Assembly: GCA_947259295.1 (NCBI GenBank)
Contig: CAMYMG010000048.1
Span: 1 to 53,560, forward strand
DNA: 53,560 nt
Reading direction: 5' to 3'
From: an uncultured Rhizobiaceae bacterium
Lineage (GTDB): Bacteria > Pseudomonadota > Alphaproteobacteria > Rhizobiales > Rhizobiaceae
Shown: positions 8,031 to 17,031 of the stretch, piece after piece
How positions within the stretch are numbered: the stretch's first letter is position 1
Layout of the letters: the number at the start of each line of letters is the position of its first letter
Made by a program: the position numbers and the translations under genes
The notes under the pieces: generated by a model
The model's input: only the letters and a program-made list of their open reading frames with translations
Told to the model about the DNA's origin: nothing
Database searches by the model: none

Positions 8031-8423
8031 TCAGCTCTCGTCGTCGTCCTCGCCGACGCCGATGATGTCGGCAACGTCGTCGTCTTCTTCCTCGTCGTCG
8101 GCAAGGAAGGTATCGTCGTCGTCATCGTCGCCCAGATCGACGTCTTCCTCATCCTCGATCTCGGGCACGTCGTCCGACGACTTGGAGTCCTCGTCGGCCT
8201 CCTCGAGCGAGATGACCTCGGGCGCGCTGGCGTCGTCATCCGTCTCGACGTCGTCCTTTTCCTCGACCTCGTCCTCGACAAGCTTGTCCACCGCCGACTC
8301 GAAATAGCTGCGCGGATAGGTCTTGCCCGTGTACGGCGACACGATCGGATCCTTGTTCAGATCATAGAATTTCTGACCCGTCTCCGGGTCGACACGCTTT
8401 GTGCCAAGTTCGGGTTTCGCCAC
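8031..8423 (-). CDS. FYDLN acid domain protein (TIGR02300 family)
   Basis: 130 residues. The N-terminal third carries the family core: KPELGTKR, the signature KFYDLN, and DPIVSPYTGK. The rest is a very acidic low-complexity tail with runs of Asp and Glu broken by a few hydrophobic residues, so the protein should be soluble and partly disordered. The function of this alphaproteobacterial family is not known to me. GTG at 8423 is chosen because it gives MAKPELGTKR and has GAGG seven bases upstream; a TTG two codons earlier (8429) is possible. It is divergent from aroA across about 210 bases. Confidence 0.85.
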   Translation of the reverse strand: MAKPELGTKRVDPETGQKFYDLNKDPIVSPYTGKTYPRSYFESAVDKLVEDEVEEKDDVETDDDASAPEVISLEEADEDSKSSDDVPEIEDEEDVDLGDDDDDDTFLADDEEEDDDVADIIGVGEDDDES

Positions 8424-8629
8424 TGCCAAGCCTCGTTCCTGAAAGGTCGGTCCCCATAGCCACTAGTCACGGCTGTGTCAAAGTGAAAAGCCACATAATA
8501 TTTGCAGGGCGGACTTGCGGTTTGGCAAGCCCTCACCGAAACAGATGACCATCGCGGCGGGGCATGTTAGGAGACCGCCGAAATGACCGGGAGCGCTCTT
8601 CCCCGCAAGGGCCTCCCGCCACGGGATGA

Positions 8630-9975
<1,346 letters not shown>

Positions 9976-9976
<1 letters not shown>

Positions 9977-9993
9977 AGCGTTTCGCATTTAGG
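9976..9993 (+). repeat. IS630-type terminal inverted repeat, left
   Basis: GAGCGTTTCGCATTTAGG. It matches the reverse complement of the right end, GAGCGGTTTGCATTTTAG, at 14 of 18 positions, and begins right after a TA dinucleotide. Confidence 0.82.
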
Positions 9994-10633
9994 TTGACCT
10001 GTATCCGGAGTTTTCGACGTAGTTCCTGCACTCTGTTGGGGTGACGGCGTCGAGGACGTTTGCGATGGCGTTGTGAACGGTTTCGACGCTTCGTCGGGCT
10101 GCTTGTCGCATCCAGTGCTTTAGTTTGGCGAAGAGCTGCTCGATAGGATTGAGGTCGGGGCTGTAGGGTGGCAGGAAGAAGAGCCTGGCTCCGGCGGCCC
10201 TGACGACGTTGCGCACCATCGCGCCTTTGTGCGAGCCGAGATTGTCGAGAACGACGATATCGCCTGGCTTCAGGATTTTGACGAGCTGGGTTTCGACGTA
10301 GGTGCGGAAAGCCTCGCCGTTGATCGGCCCGTTGAGGACCCATGGCGCCTCGACGCGATCGTGCCGCAGGGCGGCAATGAAGGTCATGGTCTTCCAATGG
10401 CCGTGGGGCGTATGGGCGACAAGCCGTTCGCCGCGCGTGCTCCAGCCACGCAGCGGCGACATGTTCGTCTTGACCCAGGTCTCATCGATGAAGACCAGCC
10501 GTGCCGGGTCAATGCGCGTCTGGTAACGCAGCCACTGTTCGCGCCGGCGCTTGAGCTTTGGCCGCAACTGCTCGGCGGGCAGAACCGTTTTTTTTGAAGC
10601 TCTTGCCCTCGCGATGCAGGAAGCGGCCGACAC
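9989..10633 (-). CDS. IS630-family transposase, OrfB (catalytic part)
   Basis: This frame holds the DDE domain of the transposase: first Asp in LVFIDETWVKTNM, second in GDIVVLDNLGSHKG, and Glu in PPYSPDLNPIEQLFAKLKHW, the classic IS630 signature. The true product is probably OrfA joined to OrfB by a net +1 shift at the run of eight A (minus strand, near 10587-10594), giving ...GKSFKK-TVLPAEQL... and about 315 residues. The nominal start at 10633 lies upstream of that shift point and is probably not used by itself. Loss of one A by polymerase slippage would also join the frames. Confidence 0.85.
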   Translation of the reverse strand: MSAASCIARARASKKTVLPAEQLRPKLKRRREQWLRYQTRIDPARLVFIDETWVKTNMSPLRGWSTRGERLVAHTPHGHWKTMTFIAALRHDRVEAPWVLNGPINGEAFRTYVETQLVKILKPGDIVVLDNLGSHKGAMVRNVVRAAGARLFFLPPYSPDLNPIEQLFAKLKHWMRQAARRSVETVHNAIANVLDAVTPTECRNYVENSGYRST

Positions 10634-10934
10634 TGGCGGGATGAACAGAAAGGCCGCGTTCGGCCAGCGCCGCAGACAGCCGATGCAGCGTCATGTTGGG
10701 ATCGCGGGCGACCTCGCCAAGCACGAACAGCCGATGATCCCCGCTGATCAGATGAGGCCGGTGACCCCCCATCTTGCCCGGCGCAACGCTGCCGCTCAAG
10801 CGCTTGCGCGCCGCCCATTTGATCACGCTCGACACCGCAACCCGAAGCGCGGCCGCGACCTCGCGCGTCGTCTCGCCAGCCTCCAGCCGTGCCATTGCCA
10901 GTTCTCGCAAATCAATCGAATACGGCTTCGACAT
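10509..10934 (-). CDS. IS630-family transposase, OrfA (DNA-binding part)
   Basis: 141 residues as an isolated frame, of which about the first 113 belong to the transposase. It begins MSKPYSIDLRELAMARLEAG and has a helix-turn-helix (TTREVAAALRVAVSSVIKWA), then the linker GHRPHLISGDHRLFVLGEV typical of the IS630 N-terminal winged-helix region, which binds the terminal repeats. After the A8 run the frame continues into an unrelated arginine/alanine-rich tail, the sign that the real protein changes frame there. Confidence 0.85.
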   Translation of the reverse strand: MSKPYSIDLRELAMARLEAGETTREVAAALRVAVSSVIKWAARKRLSGSVAPGKMGGHRPHLISGDHRLFVLGEVARDPNMTLHRLSAALAERGLSVHPASVGRFLHREGKSFKKNGSARRAVAAKAQAPARTVAALPDAH

Positions 10935-11000
10935 GCTCCCCGACCTCCAACGGTCAGCGCATCGAATCTGATTTGCCTGCTCTTGGGAATCCCGATTCGG

Positions 11001-11018
11001 CTAAAATGCAAACCGCTC
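11001..11018 (-). repeat. IS630-type terminal inverted repeat, right
   Basis: CTAAAATGCAAACCGCTC on the plus strand, followed by TA. Its reverse complement pairs with the left terminal repeat. Confidence 0.82.
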
Positions 11019-11149
11019 TAGAAATCAGGCGGGCCAAGAAATGCTCGGCCTAGGTCTCAGAGAATCTAAACTTTTACAGGCGTCGAATACTTCTCTTTAG
11101 AGACTCGTGTCTATTATGCGCTTGGTTTTATAGATTCTGAGTGGCGGCC

Positions 11150-11514
11150 ATGTCTCTTTTGATCCATGTTCTTCTTGCCGTTGCGGCTGTTCCGATTCTC
11201 GGCATCATGCTGGCTTTCAGCGTTAGGCGTCAGCGTAGGCCGGTACCTACCACCCGTACGCCCTTCCGATCGTTTCGCTGGCCTGGCTTCTGGCGACCGT
11301 TGCAAGCGTCCACTCCGCGTGCGGCCCGATCGGCTGCTCCTATGGCATCGGTTTCGGCTGGGTGGCCGAACTGATTCCTGGAATATCAACGCAGTCCGTC
11401 GGAACGCTAGCGATGGTGTGCCTGGTCGCCTACCTCCTGCTTTGCGTCTATTTTACAGGTCATCTGCTCGGTGGCGCCATCTGGTGGGTACAGTCGCGCC
11501 TTAAAAGCATTTAG
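11150..11514 (+). pseudogene. small membrane protein gene, frameshifted
   Basis: From ATG 11150 one frame encodes a hydrophobic N-terminus (MSLLIHVLLAVAAVPILGIM). It loses sense after about residue 30, near 11240. From 11239 a second frame with no start codon of its own continues as a plausible membrane protein (YHPYALPIVSLAWLLATVA, then GCSYGIGFGWVAELIPG, then a third helix LAMVCLVAYLLLCVYF), ending at TAG 11512-11514. Joining them with a one-base shift would give about 121 residues and three helices. I do not recognise the family. The break may be a real inactivating mutation or a sequencing error. Confidence 0.45.
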
Positions 11515-11607
11515 GAGCCGGCCATGTTCATGGAGAATGGCAAACTCAGCCGAGTCAAAGAACTGGTCGATGGCCGAGAATGACGCGCTGGATGCGAGGA
11601 TCACGAA

Positions 11608-12039
11608 ATGGGCTCTGATCTGCAAACCGTCGGACCGGTTCTCATCGGGCTAGCCTGCTTCTTCGTCTCGGTGGCGGTCACGTATTGGCGCAAGTATGGA
11701 AGGGTCGCGAAGAGATTCGATTTTATCGAGCACCTCGTTGCACCACTCATAGTTCTGGCTGTCCTCATCGTCGCCTACTTTGCCGTCGACTTGCAGGGCG
11801 AATATTCCGTTGGTCTGACAGCGCTGCTGGTGATGGCGATGCTTGGGCCCGCATTCGCCATGGGTCCGCCCGGTTGGGCCATTTGGGTCGTTCTGGTTTA
11901 TTGCCTTGTTCACTGGGGTGGTGCTGCCATGGCGTCGGTCGGACTGGCAAGCATCGGACTGGTCGCCGGCGAACCGCTCGGATACGCGATCGCACGATGC
12001 CGCGCGCGGAACCGTGCGGGAAAAGACATCCTGCTTTAG
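11608..12039 (+). CDS. small integral membrane protein, unknown function
   Basis: 143 residues with four hydrophobic stretches: about 10-26, 45-64, 70-106 (likely two helices around GPPGWAIW) and 108-125. A basic segment after the first helix (WRKYGRVAKR) and a basic C-terminus (ARCRARNRAGK) suggest cytoplasmic loops. GAGGA lies about ten bases before ATG 11608. No catalytic motif or family is recognised. It lies in the lower-GC segment with the frameshifted membrane-protein gene, so it is probably part of the same acquired DNA. Confidence 0.5.
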   Translation: MGSDLQTVGPVLIGLACFFVSVAVTYWRKYGRVAKRFDFIEHLVAPLIVLAVLIVAYFAVDLQGEYSVGLTALLVMAMLGPAFAMGPPGWAIWVVLVYCLVHWGGAAMASVGLASIGLVAGEPLGYAIARCRARNRAGKDILL

Positions 12040-12263
12040 ACGGCGCTTCGCCTCCGAGAGAAACTGCGCAGCATGCGGTCGTGAGGTGCTGGGACGAAAA
12101 CCAATCTGCTAGGGCGGTTCTCCATCCCATCCAATAGCTTTCAGGCTACTCCAAGCCGGGACGTGCGCGAGAACGGCCTGGACCGAGACCCGTCGCTCTC
12201 TTGTTTTGTCACGTTGGACGTGGCTAGTGCGATCGGTTTCATCGAACACCGGACCTGACGCGA

Positions 12264-12914
12264 TTGTACAATCCTCTCCTGATCGCCATCGACGGGCCGG
12301 CGGCTTCCGGCAAGGGCACGCTGGCTCGGCGGCTTGCCGACTATTATCACCTGCGCCTGCTCGACACCGGGCTGACCTATCGTGCCGTCGGCCATGCGCT
12401 GCTGACGCACGGCCTGCCGCTCGACAACCAGTCGGCCGCCGAGACCGCGGCGCGGCAGGTCGATCTCTCCAATCTCGACAAGCATGCGCTGTCAGCCCAT
12501 GCGGTAGCCGATGCCGCGTCGCAGGTCGCCGTCTTCCCGCAGGTGCGCAAGATCCTCGTCGAGAAACAGCGCGCCTTCGCCGCGCAGCCCGGCGGCGCGG
12601 TGCTCGACGGCCGCGATATCGGCACCGTGGTATGTCCGAACGCCGACGTGAAGCTCTATGTGACGGCCAGTCCAGAAGTCCGCGCCGGGCGGCGGCTGCG
12701 GGACATTGAATCGCGCGGCGGCCATGCCGAACTCGCCGAAATCCTCGCCGATATCGTGCGCCGAGACGAGCGCGACACGGGCCGCGCCGACTCGCCGCTC
12801 AGGCCGGCGGCGGACGCGCACTTGCTCGATACGTCGGAAATGTCTATAGAAGCCGCGTTTCAGGCGGCCAAGTCGATCATTGACGACGTGATGGCCAAGC
12901 GAAACGAAGCCTGA
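12264..12914 (+). CDS. cmk: cytidylate kinase
   Basis: 216 residues, the usual size. It phosphorylates CMP and dCMP with ATP in the cytoplasm. The P-loop GPAASGKGT lies near residue 10, followed by [11 protein letters not shown] (substrate site), [22 protein letters not shown] (about 112-135), and RRDERDTGR with the lid arginines. The start is TTG 12264; no ATG or GTG lies in frame before the upstream TAG, and no strong ribosome site is visible. Between aroA and rpsA this is its conserved place. The insertion upstream should have cut it off from any aroA promoter, so it needs its own or a readthrough promoter. Confidence 0.93.
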   Translation: MYNPLLIAIDGPAASGKGTLARRLADYYHLRLLDTGLTYRAVGHALLTHGLPLDNQSAAETAARQVDLSNLDKHALSAHAVADAASQVAVFPQVRKILVEKQRAFAAQPGGAVLDGRDIGTVVCPNADVKLYVTASPEVRAGRRLRDIESRGGHAELAEILADIVRRDERDTGRADSPLRPAADAHLLDTSEMSIEAAFQAAKSIIDDVMAKRNEA

Positions 12915-12924
12915 GCGGGATTTC

Positions 12925-12943
12925 GCTTCCGATTGCCGGAAGC
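12925..12943 (+). terminator. stem-loop just after cmk
   Basis: GCTTCCG, loop ATTGC, CGGAAGC: a perfect 7-bp stem starting 11 bases after the cmk stop. No T tract follows, so it may be a processing or stability element rather than a terminator. Confidence 0.4.
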
Positions 12944-12998
12944 ACCTGGAATTCCCATCAGGCAAGAACCCGCCTGCCAGAGTCTCCCGCGCCGGAGC

Positions 12999-13093
12999 CG
13001 CCGCGAAAGCGGCGCAGGGCCGTTGGCCCGAGGCAATGACAGGCAAACGCAACGCTAACCCACGGCGCCGGTCCGACATCGAAGATGCGGACC
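12999..13093 (+). promoter_or_regulatory. rpsA leader with three consecutive hairpins
   Basis: Three stem-loops lie before the rpsA ribosome site. The first is CGCCGC-GAAA-GCGGCG (12999-13014, a GNRA tetraloop). The second is GGGCC-GTT-GGCCC (13017-13029). The third is GGTCCG-A-CATC-GAA-GATG-CGGACC (13070-13093, ten pairs with one bulged A). The last ends six bases before AGGAGA. In gammaproteobacteria ribosomal protein S1 represses its own translation through a multi-hairpin rpsA leader. A similar role is an inference from arrangement, not from sequence identity. Confidence 0.5.
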
Positions 13094-13108
13094 TCTCCAG
13101 GAGATACA

Positions 13109-14809
13109 ATGTCTGAATCCAACCCAACCCGCGACGATTTTTCGGCGCTTCTTGAAGAGTCCTTTTCCGACGGACATTCCGGTGAAGGCCAGGTCGTCAA
13201 GGGCATCATCACGGCCATCGAAAAAGACATGGCCATCATCGACGTCGGCCTCAAGGTCGAAGGCCGCGTGCCGCTGAAGGAATTCGGCGTCAAGGGCAAG
13301 GACGCCACCCTCAAGGTAGGCGACATCGTCGAAGTCTATGTCGAACGCATCGAAAACGCGCTTGGCGAAGCCATGCTGTCGCGCGACAAGGCCCGCCGCG
13401 AAGAGAGCTGGGTCAAGCTCGAAGAGAAGTTCTCGAAGGGTGAGCGCGTCGAAGGCGTCATCTTCAACCAGGTCAAGGGCGGCTTCACCGTCGATCTCGA
13501 CGGCGCCGTGGCATTCCTGCCGCGCTCGCAGGTCGACATCCGCCCGATCCGCGACGTCACGCCGTTGATGCACAATCCGCAGCCGTTCGAGATCCTCAAG
13601 ATGGATCGCCGCCGCGGCAACATCGTCGTGTCGCGCCGCACCGTGCTCGAGGAGAGCCGCGCCGAGCAGCGTTCGGAGATCGTCCAGAACCTCGAAGAGG
13701 GCCAGGTGGTCGAAGGCGTCGTCAAGAACATCACCGACTACGGTGCGTTCGTCGACCTCGGCGGCATCGACGGCCTTCTGCACGTCACCGACATGGCATG
13801 GCGCCGCGTCAACCATCCGACCGAAATCCTCAATATCGGCCAGACGGTCAAGGTGCAGATCATCCGCATCAACCAGGAAACCCACCGCATCTCGCTCGGC
13901 ATGAAGCAGCTCGAGTCGGATCCGTGGAGCGACATCGGCGCCAAGTTCCCGATCGGCAAGAAGATCACCGGCACGGTGACCAACATCACCGACTACGGCG
14001 CCTTCGTCGAGCTGGAGCCCGGCATCGAGGGTCTCATCCACGTTTCGGAAATGTCGTGGACCAAGAAGAACGTGCATCCCGGCAAGATCCTGTCGACGAC
14101 GCAGGAAGTCGAAGTCGTGGTGCTCGAGGTCGATCCGGCCAAGCGCCGCATTTCGCTCGGCCTCAAGCAGACGCTCGAGAATCCGTGGGAAGCCTTCCTG
14201 CACAGCCACCCGATCGGCGCTGTCGTCGAGGGCGAGGTCAAGAACAAGACCGAGTTCGGCCTGTTCATCGGCCTCGAAGGCGACGTCGACGGCATGGTCC
14301 ACCTGTCGGACCTCGACTGGAACCGTCCGGGCGAGCAGGCGATCGAAGAGTACAACCGCGGCGACATGGTGAAGGCTCAGGTTCTCGACATCGACGTCGA
14401 GAAGGAGCGCATCTCGCTCGGCATCAAGCAGCTCGGCAAGGACGCGATCGGCGAAGCCGCCACGTCCGGCGAACTGCGCAAGAATGCCGTCGTCACCTGC
14501 GAGGTCATCGGCGTCAAGGACGGCGGGCTGGAAGTCAAGCTCGTCGACCACGGCATCGAGACCTTCATCAAGCGCAACGACCTGTCGCGTGACCGTGACG
14601 AGCAGCGCCCAGAGCGCTTCTCGGTCGGCCAGAAGGTCGACGCCCGGGTCATCGCCTTCGACAAGAAGACGCGCAAGATCACGGTGTCGATCAAGGCCCT
14701 GGAGATTGCCGAAGAGAAGCAGGCGGTTGCCCAGTACGGTTCGACCGACTCCGGCGCCTCGCTCGGCGACATTCTCGGCGCCGCGCTGAAGAAGCAGGGC
14801 GACAACTAG
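13109..14809 (+). CDS. rpsA: 30S ribosomal protein S1
   Basis: 566 residues, typical of alphaproteobacterial S1. It binds mRNA on the 30S subunit and helps start translation. Six S1 RNA-binding repeats follow one another (about 25-95, 110-180, 198-268, 283-355, 370-442, 457-530). The central ones carry near-identical motifs such as ITDYGAFVDLGGIDGLLHVTD, ITDYGAFVELEPGIEGLIHVS and KTEFGLFIGLEGDVDGMVHLS. ATG 13109 is chosen for its strong ribosome site (AGGAGA, 13099-13104) and family N-terminus; an ATG at 13085 lies inside the last leader hairpin. Confidence 0.97.
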   Translation: MSESNPTRDDFSALLEESFSDGHSGEGQVVKGIITAIEKDMAIIDVGLKVEGRVPLKEFGVKGKDATLKVGDIVEVYVERIENALGEAMLSRDKARREESWVKLEEKFSKGERVEGVIFNQVKGGFTVDLDGAVAFLPRSQVDIRPIRDVTPLMHNPQPFEILKMDRRRGNIVVSRRTVLEESRAEQRSEIVQNLEEGQVVEGVVKNITDYGAFVDLGGIDGLLHVTDMAWRRVNHPTEILNIGQTVKVQIIRINQETHRISLGMKQLESDPWSDIGAKFPIGKKITGTVTNITDYGAFVELEPGIEGLIHVSEMSWTKKNVHPGKILSTTQEVEVVVLEVDPAKRRISLGLKQTLENPWEAFLHSHPIGAVVEGEVKNKTEFGLFIGLEGDVDGMVHLSDLDWNRPGEQAIEEYNRGDMVKAQVLDIDVEKERISLGIKQLGKDAIGEAATSGELRKNAVVTCEVIGVKDGGLEVKLVDHGIETFIKRNDLSRDRDEQRPERFSVGQKVDARVIAFDKKTRKITVSIKALEIAEEKQAVAQYGSTDSGASLGDILGAALKKQGDN

Positions 14810-14851
14810 TCGCCCGGCGCGCGCCGCAAGGGGCGACAGTCAAGGATAGAG

Positions 14852-14883
14852 AAAGGCCCGCCGGAGCAATCCGGCGGGCCTTT
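14852..14883. terminator. bidirectional Rho-independent terminator
   Basis: AAAGGCCCGCCGG, loop AGCAAT, CCGGCGGGCCTTT: a 13-bp perfect stem with A/T ends on both sides. It lies between the stops of rpsA and the convergent small secreted-protein gene and can serve both. Confidence 0.85.
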
Positions 14884-14925
14884 CCGCATTCGGCCGCACA
14901 GGCTTTGGCGTACAGCCCCGTCAGG

Positions 14926-15246
14926 CTACGGGACGACGTAGAGACAGGGCTTCGCCTTGGCCTCACAGGTCCACTTGCCGCTGACCTTCTTGCAGTTGAC
15001 CGACTTGTCCTTGGCGATGTCCCAGACCGACCAGGCCACGCCGTACTTGTTCTTCGTCTTGTAGGACCAGTTCTTGACCGCCTTGGCGCGGGCCGCGAAC
15101 TTGGTTTTCAGGTAGGCGTCTGCCTGCTCGGGATAGGCCTTGCAGGCATAGGCAAGCGACGGGGTCGTGGTGGCCGACATCGCGACGGTGGCGATGCCGA
15201 CAATGGCGGCGGCCTGGAGGATATTACGAATGGCGAACTTGTTCAT
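14926..15246 (-). CDS. small secreted protein, unknown function
   Basis: 106 residues. A signal peptide covers about residues 1-33 (basic start MNKFAIRN, hydrophobic core, possible cleavage after SLA). The mature part of about 73 residues is Lys- and Trp-rich with four Cys (YACKAY, VNCKK, KWTCEAKAKPC), which could form two disulfides in the periplasm or outside the cell. I do not recognise the family. It is divergent from the MFS gene across 132 bases and shares the terminator of rpsA. An SD-like AGGAT lies before the ATG on the minus strand. Confidence 0.7.
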   Translation of the reverse strand: MNKFAIRNILQAAAIVGIATVAMSATTTPSLAYACKAYPEQADAYLKTKFAARAKAVKNWSYKTKNKYGVAWSVWDIAKDKSVNCKKVSGKWTCEAKAKPCLYVVP

Positions 15247-15378
15247 TTGGAGTATCCTTGGTTAGGTTGCTTCGGGTGGAACCTCGGTTCCTGGCCCTCA
15301 GTCGCGCCACCAACGGACTAGGTTCATGGAAATTTTCGGCGGCCGTTCTGCGGCCCGGCCCAGGCTCGACGGAACCGC

Positions 15379-17022
15379 ATGATCGAAGAACCCGTCACCG
15401 GGCGAGCGGCGGCGCTGGCACCCTTCGGACACGACATCTTCCGCAAGGTGTGGTTTGCCAGCCTGGCGTCCAACCTTGGTGCGCTGATCCAGGGCGTCGG
15501 TGCCGCCTGGATGATGACCTCGATTTCGAGCTCGGCCGATCTCGTCGCGCTGGTGCAGGCCTCGACCGCCCTGCCGATCATGCTGTTTTCGCTGGTTTCC
15601 GGGGCAATCGCCGACAACTACAACCGCCGCTCGGTCATGCTGGTCGCCCAGGTCTTCATGCTCGCCGTCTCGGCTGCACTCGCCATCACCGCCCATTCCG
15701 GCGTCATGACGCCCTGGCTGCTGCTCTCCTTCACCTTCCTGATCGGCTGCGGCACCGCGCTCAACAATCCGTCCTGGCAGGCGGCGGTCGGCGACATGGT
15801 GCCGCGCACGCACCTGCCGGCCGCCGTTGCGCTGAACTCGATGAGCTTCAACCTGACGCGCAGCGTCGGGCCGGCGATCGGCGGCGCCATCGTGGCCGCG
15901 CTCGGAGCGGCCGCCGCCTTTGCGGCCAACGCCGTCAGCTACCTGGCCCTGATCGTGGTGCTGCTGCGCTGGAAGCCGAGCGAGGCCGCAAGCAGCCTTC
16001 CGCGGGAATCGATCGGCCTGGCGATATCCGCCGGGCTTCGCTACGTCGCCATGTCGCCCAACATCGAAAAGGTGCTGCTGCGCGGCTTCATCTTCGGCCT
16101 GAGCGCGATCTCGACGCTGGCGCTGCTGCCGCTGGTGGCGCGCGACCTGATACAAGGCGGTCCCCTGCTCTACGGCGTCCTGCTCGGCGCCTATGGCGTC
16201 GGGGCCATCGGCGGCGCGCTGCTGGTCGGACGCCTGCGCAGCGTGATGACCAGCGAATGGATCGTGCGCCTCGGCTTCGTCGCCTTCGCCGTCTCGGCCA
16301 CCGTGTCCGGCCTGAGCACAAATGCCTTCCTGACCTGCGCGGGACTGCTGATCGGCGGCGCCAGCTGGGTGATGACGCTGTCGCTCTTCAACATGACGGT
16401 GCAGCTCTCGACGCCGCGCTGGGTGGTGGGACGTGCTCTGTCGCTCTACCAGATGGCGACCTTCGGCGGCATGGCGCTGGGCAGCTGGGTGTGGGGCGTC
16501 ACGGCAGAACTCCATGGCCCGGACGTCGCGCTTTTCGCCTCTGCCGGACTGATGCTCGTCGGCGCACTGGTCGGCCTGTGGTTCGGCCTGCCCGAGCAGA
16601 CCGCCCTCAATCTCGATCCGCTCAACCGCTTCCGCGAGCCGCATCTGGCGCTCGATATCAAGCCGCGCAGCGGACCGATCGTCGTGATGATCGAATACAT
16701 CATCCGCGAGGAAAACCTGCACGAGTTCCTCGACACCATGGCGGAGCGGCGACGCGTGCGGCGGCGCGACGGCGCCCGCAACTGGACGCTGCTGCGCGAC
16801 GTCGAGAACCCGGAACTATGGATCGAGAGCTACCACTCGCCGACCTGGGTCGAATATATCCGCCACAATTCGCGCATTACCCAGGCCGACGCCGAGGTCG
16901 GCGAGAAGATCCGGAAGTTGCACAGCGGCGCGGAGCTGCCGCGCGTTCACCGGATGATCGAACGACCGACCGACTGGACGGCCTCGCACGGTCAGTTGAA
17001 GGGCATGATCGACCTGCACTGA
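15379..17022 (+). CDS. MFS exporter with C-terminal monooxygenase-like domain (MFS_3/EntS type)
   Basis: 547 residues. Residues 1 to about 405 form twelve helices of an MFS drug/siderophore exporter, with the family loop SGAIADNYNRRSVML (motif A) between helices 2 and 3 and NPSWQAAVGDMVPR after helix 4. Residues of about 435-547 are soluble: VVMIEYIIREENLHEFLDTMAERRRVRRRDGARNW and WIESYHSPTWVEYIRHN resemble the ferredoxin-like antibiotic-biosynthesis-monooxygenase fold, a combination known for transmembrane secretion effectors (PF05977). It probably exports a small molecule by proton antiport; the substrate is unknown. It stands alone, with a convergent SDR gene 9 bases downstream. Confidence 0.82.
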   Translation: MIEEPVTGRAAALAPFGHDIFRKVWFASLASNLGALIQGVGAAWMMTSISSSADLVALVQASTALPIMLFSLVSGAIADNYNRRSVMLVAQVFMLAVSAALAITAHSGVMTPWLLLSFTFLIGCGTALNNPSWQAAVGDMVPRTHLPAAVALNSMSFNLTRSVGPAIGGAIVAALGAAAAFAANAVSYLALIVVLLRWKPSEAASSLPRESIGLAISAGLRYVAMSPNIEKVLLRGFIFGLSAISTLALLPLVARDLIQGGPLLYGVLLGAYGVGAIGGALLVGRLRSVMTSEWIVRLGFVAFAVSATVSGLSTNAFLTCAGLLIGGASWVMTLSLFNMTVQLSTPRWVVGRALSLYQMATFGGMALGSWVWGVTAELHGPDVALFASAGLMLVGALVGLWFGLPEQTALNLDPLNRFREPHLALDIKPRSGPIVVMIEYIIREENLHEFLDTMAERRRVRRRDGARNWTLLRDVENPELWIESYHSPTWVEYIRHNSRITQADAEVGEKIRKLHSGAELPRVHRMIERPTDWTASHGQLKGMIDLH

Positions 17023-17031
17023 TCCGCCAAG

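Larger units (their letters stand above)
11021..12263. other. lower-GC segment between the insertion element and cmk
   Basis: About 1.24 kb whose first parts are visibly AT-richer than the rest of the window (11041-11160 is near 45 percent GC by eye). It holds one frameshifted and one intact gene for small membrane proteins, described separately. A gapped inverted repeat, AGAATCTA (11061-11068) and TAGATTCT (11131-11138), precedes the first. From 12040 to 12263 no gene is seen. In related rhizobia aroA and cmk are neighbours, so this DNA was probably acquired. Confidence 0.55.

Noticed and set aside
8031..8290. Repetitive-looking GAC/GAG (plus strand CTC/GTC) tract that could be taken for a tandem repeat or CRISPR-like array
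   Set aside because: It is the coding sequence of the Asp/Glu-rich tail of the FYDLN protein; there is no fixed repeat unit or spacer.
10587..10594. T8 run as a transcription terminator
   Set aside because: There is no stem before it on the plus strand. It lies exactly where the two transposase frames join, so slippage explains it better.
12999..13093. rpsA leader hairpins as a known riboswitch
   Set aside because: No conserved aptamer core of a known metabolite riboswitch is recognisable; only simple stems are present.
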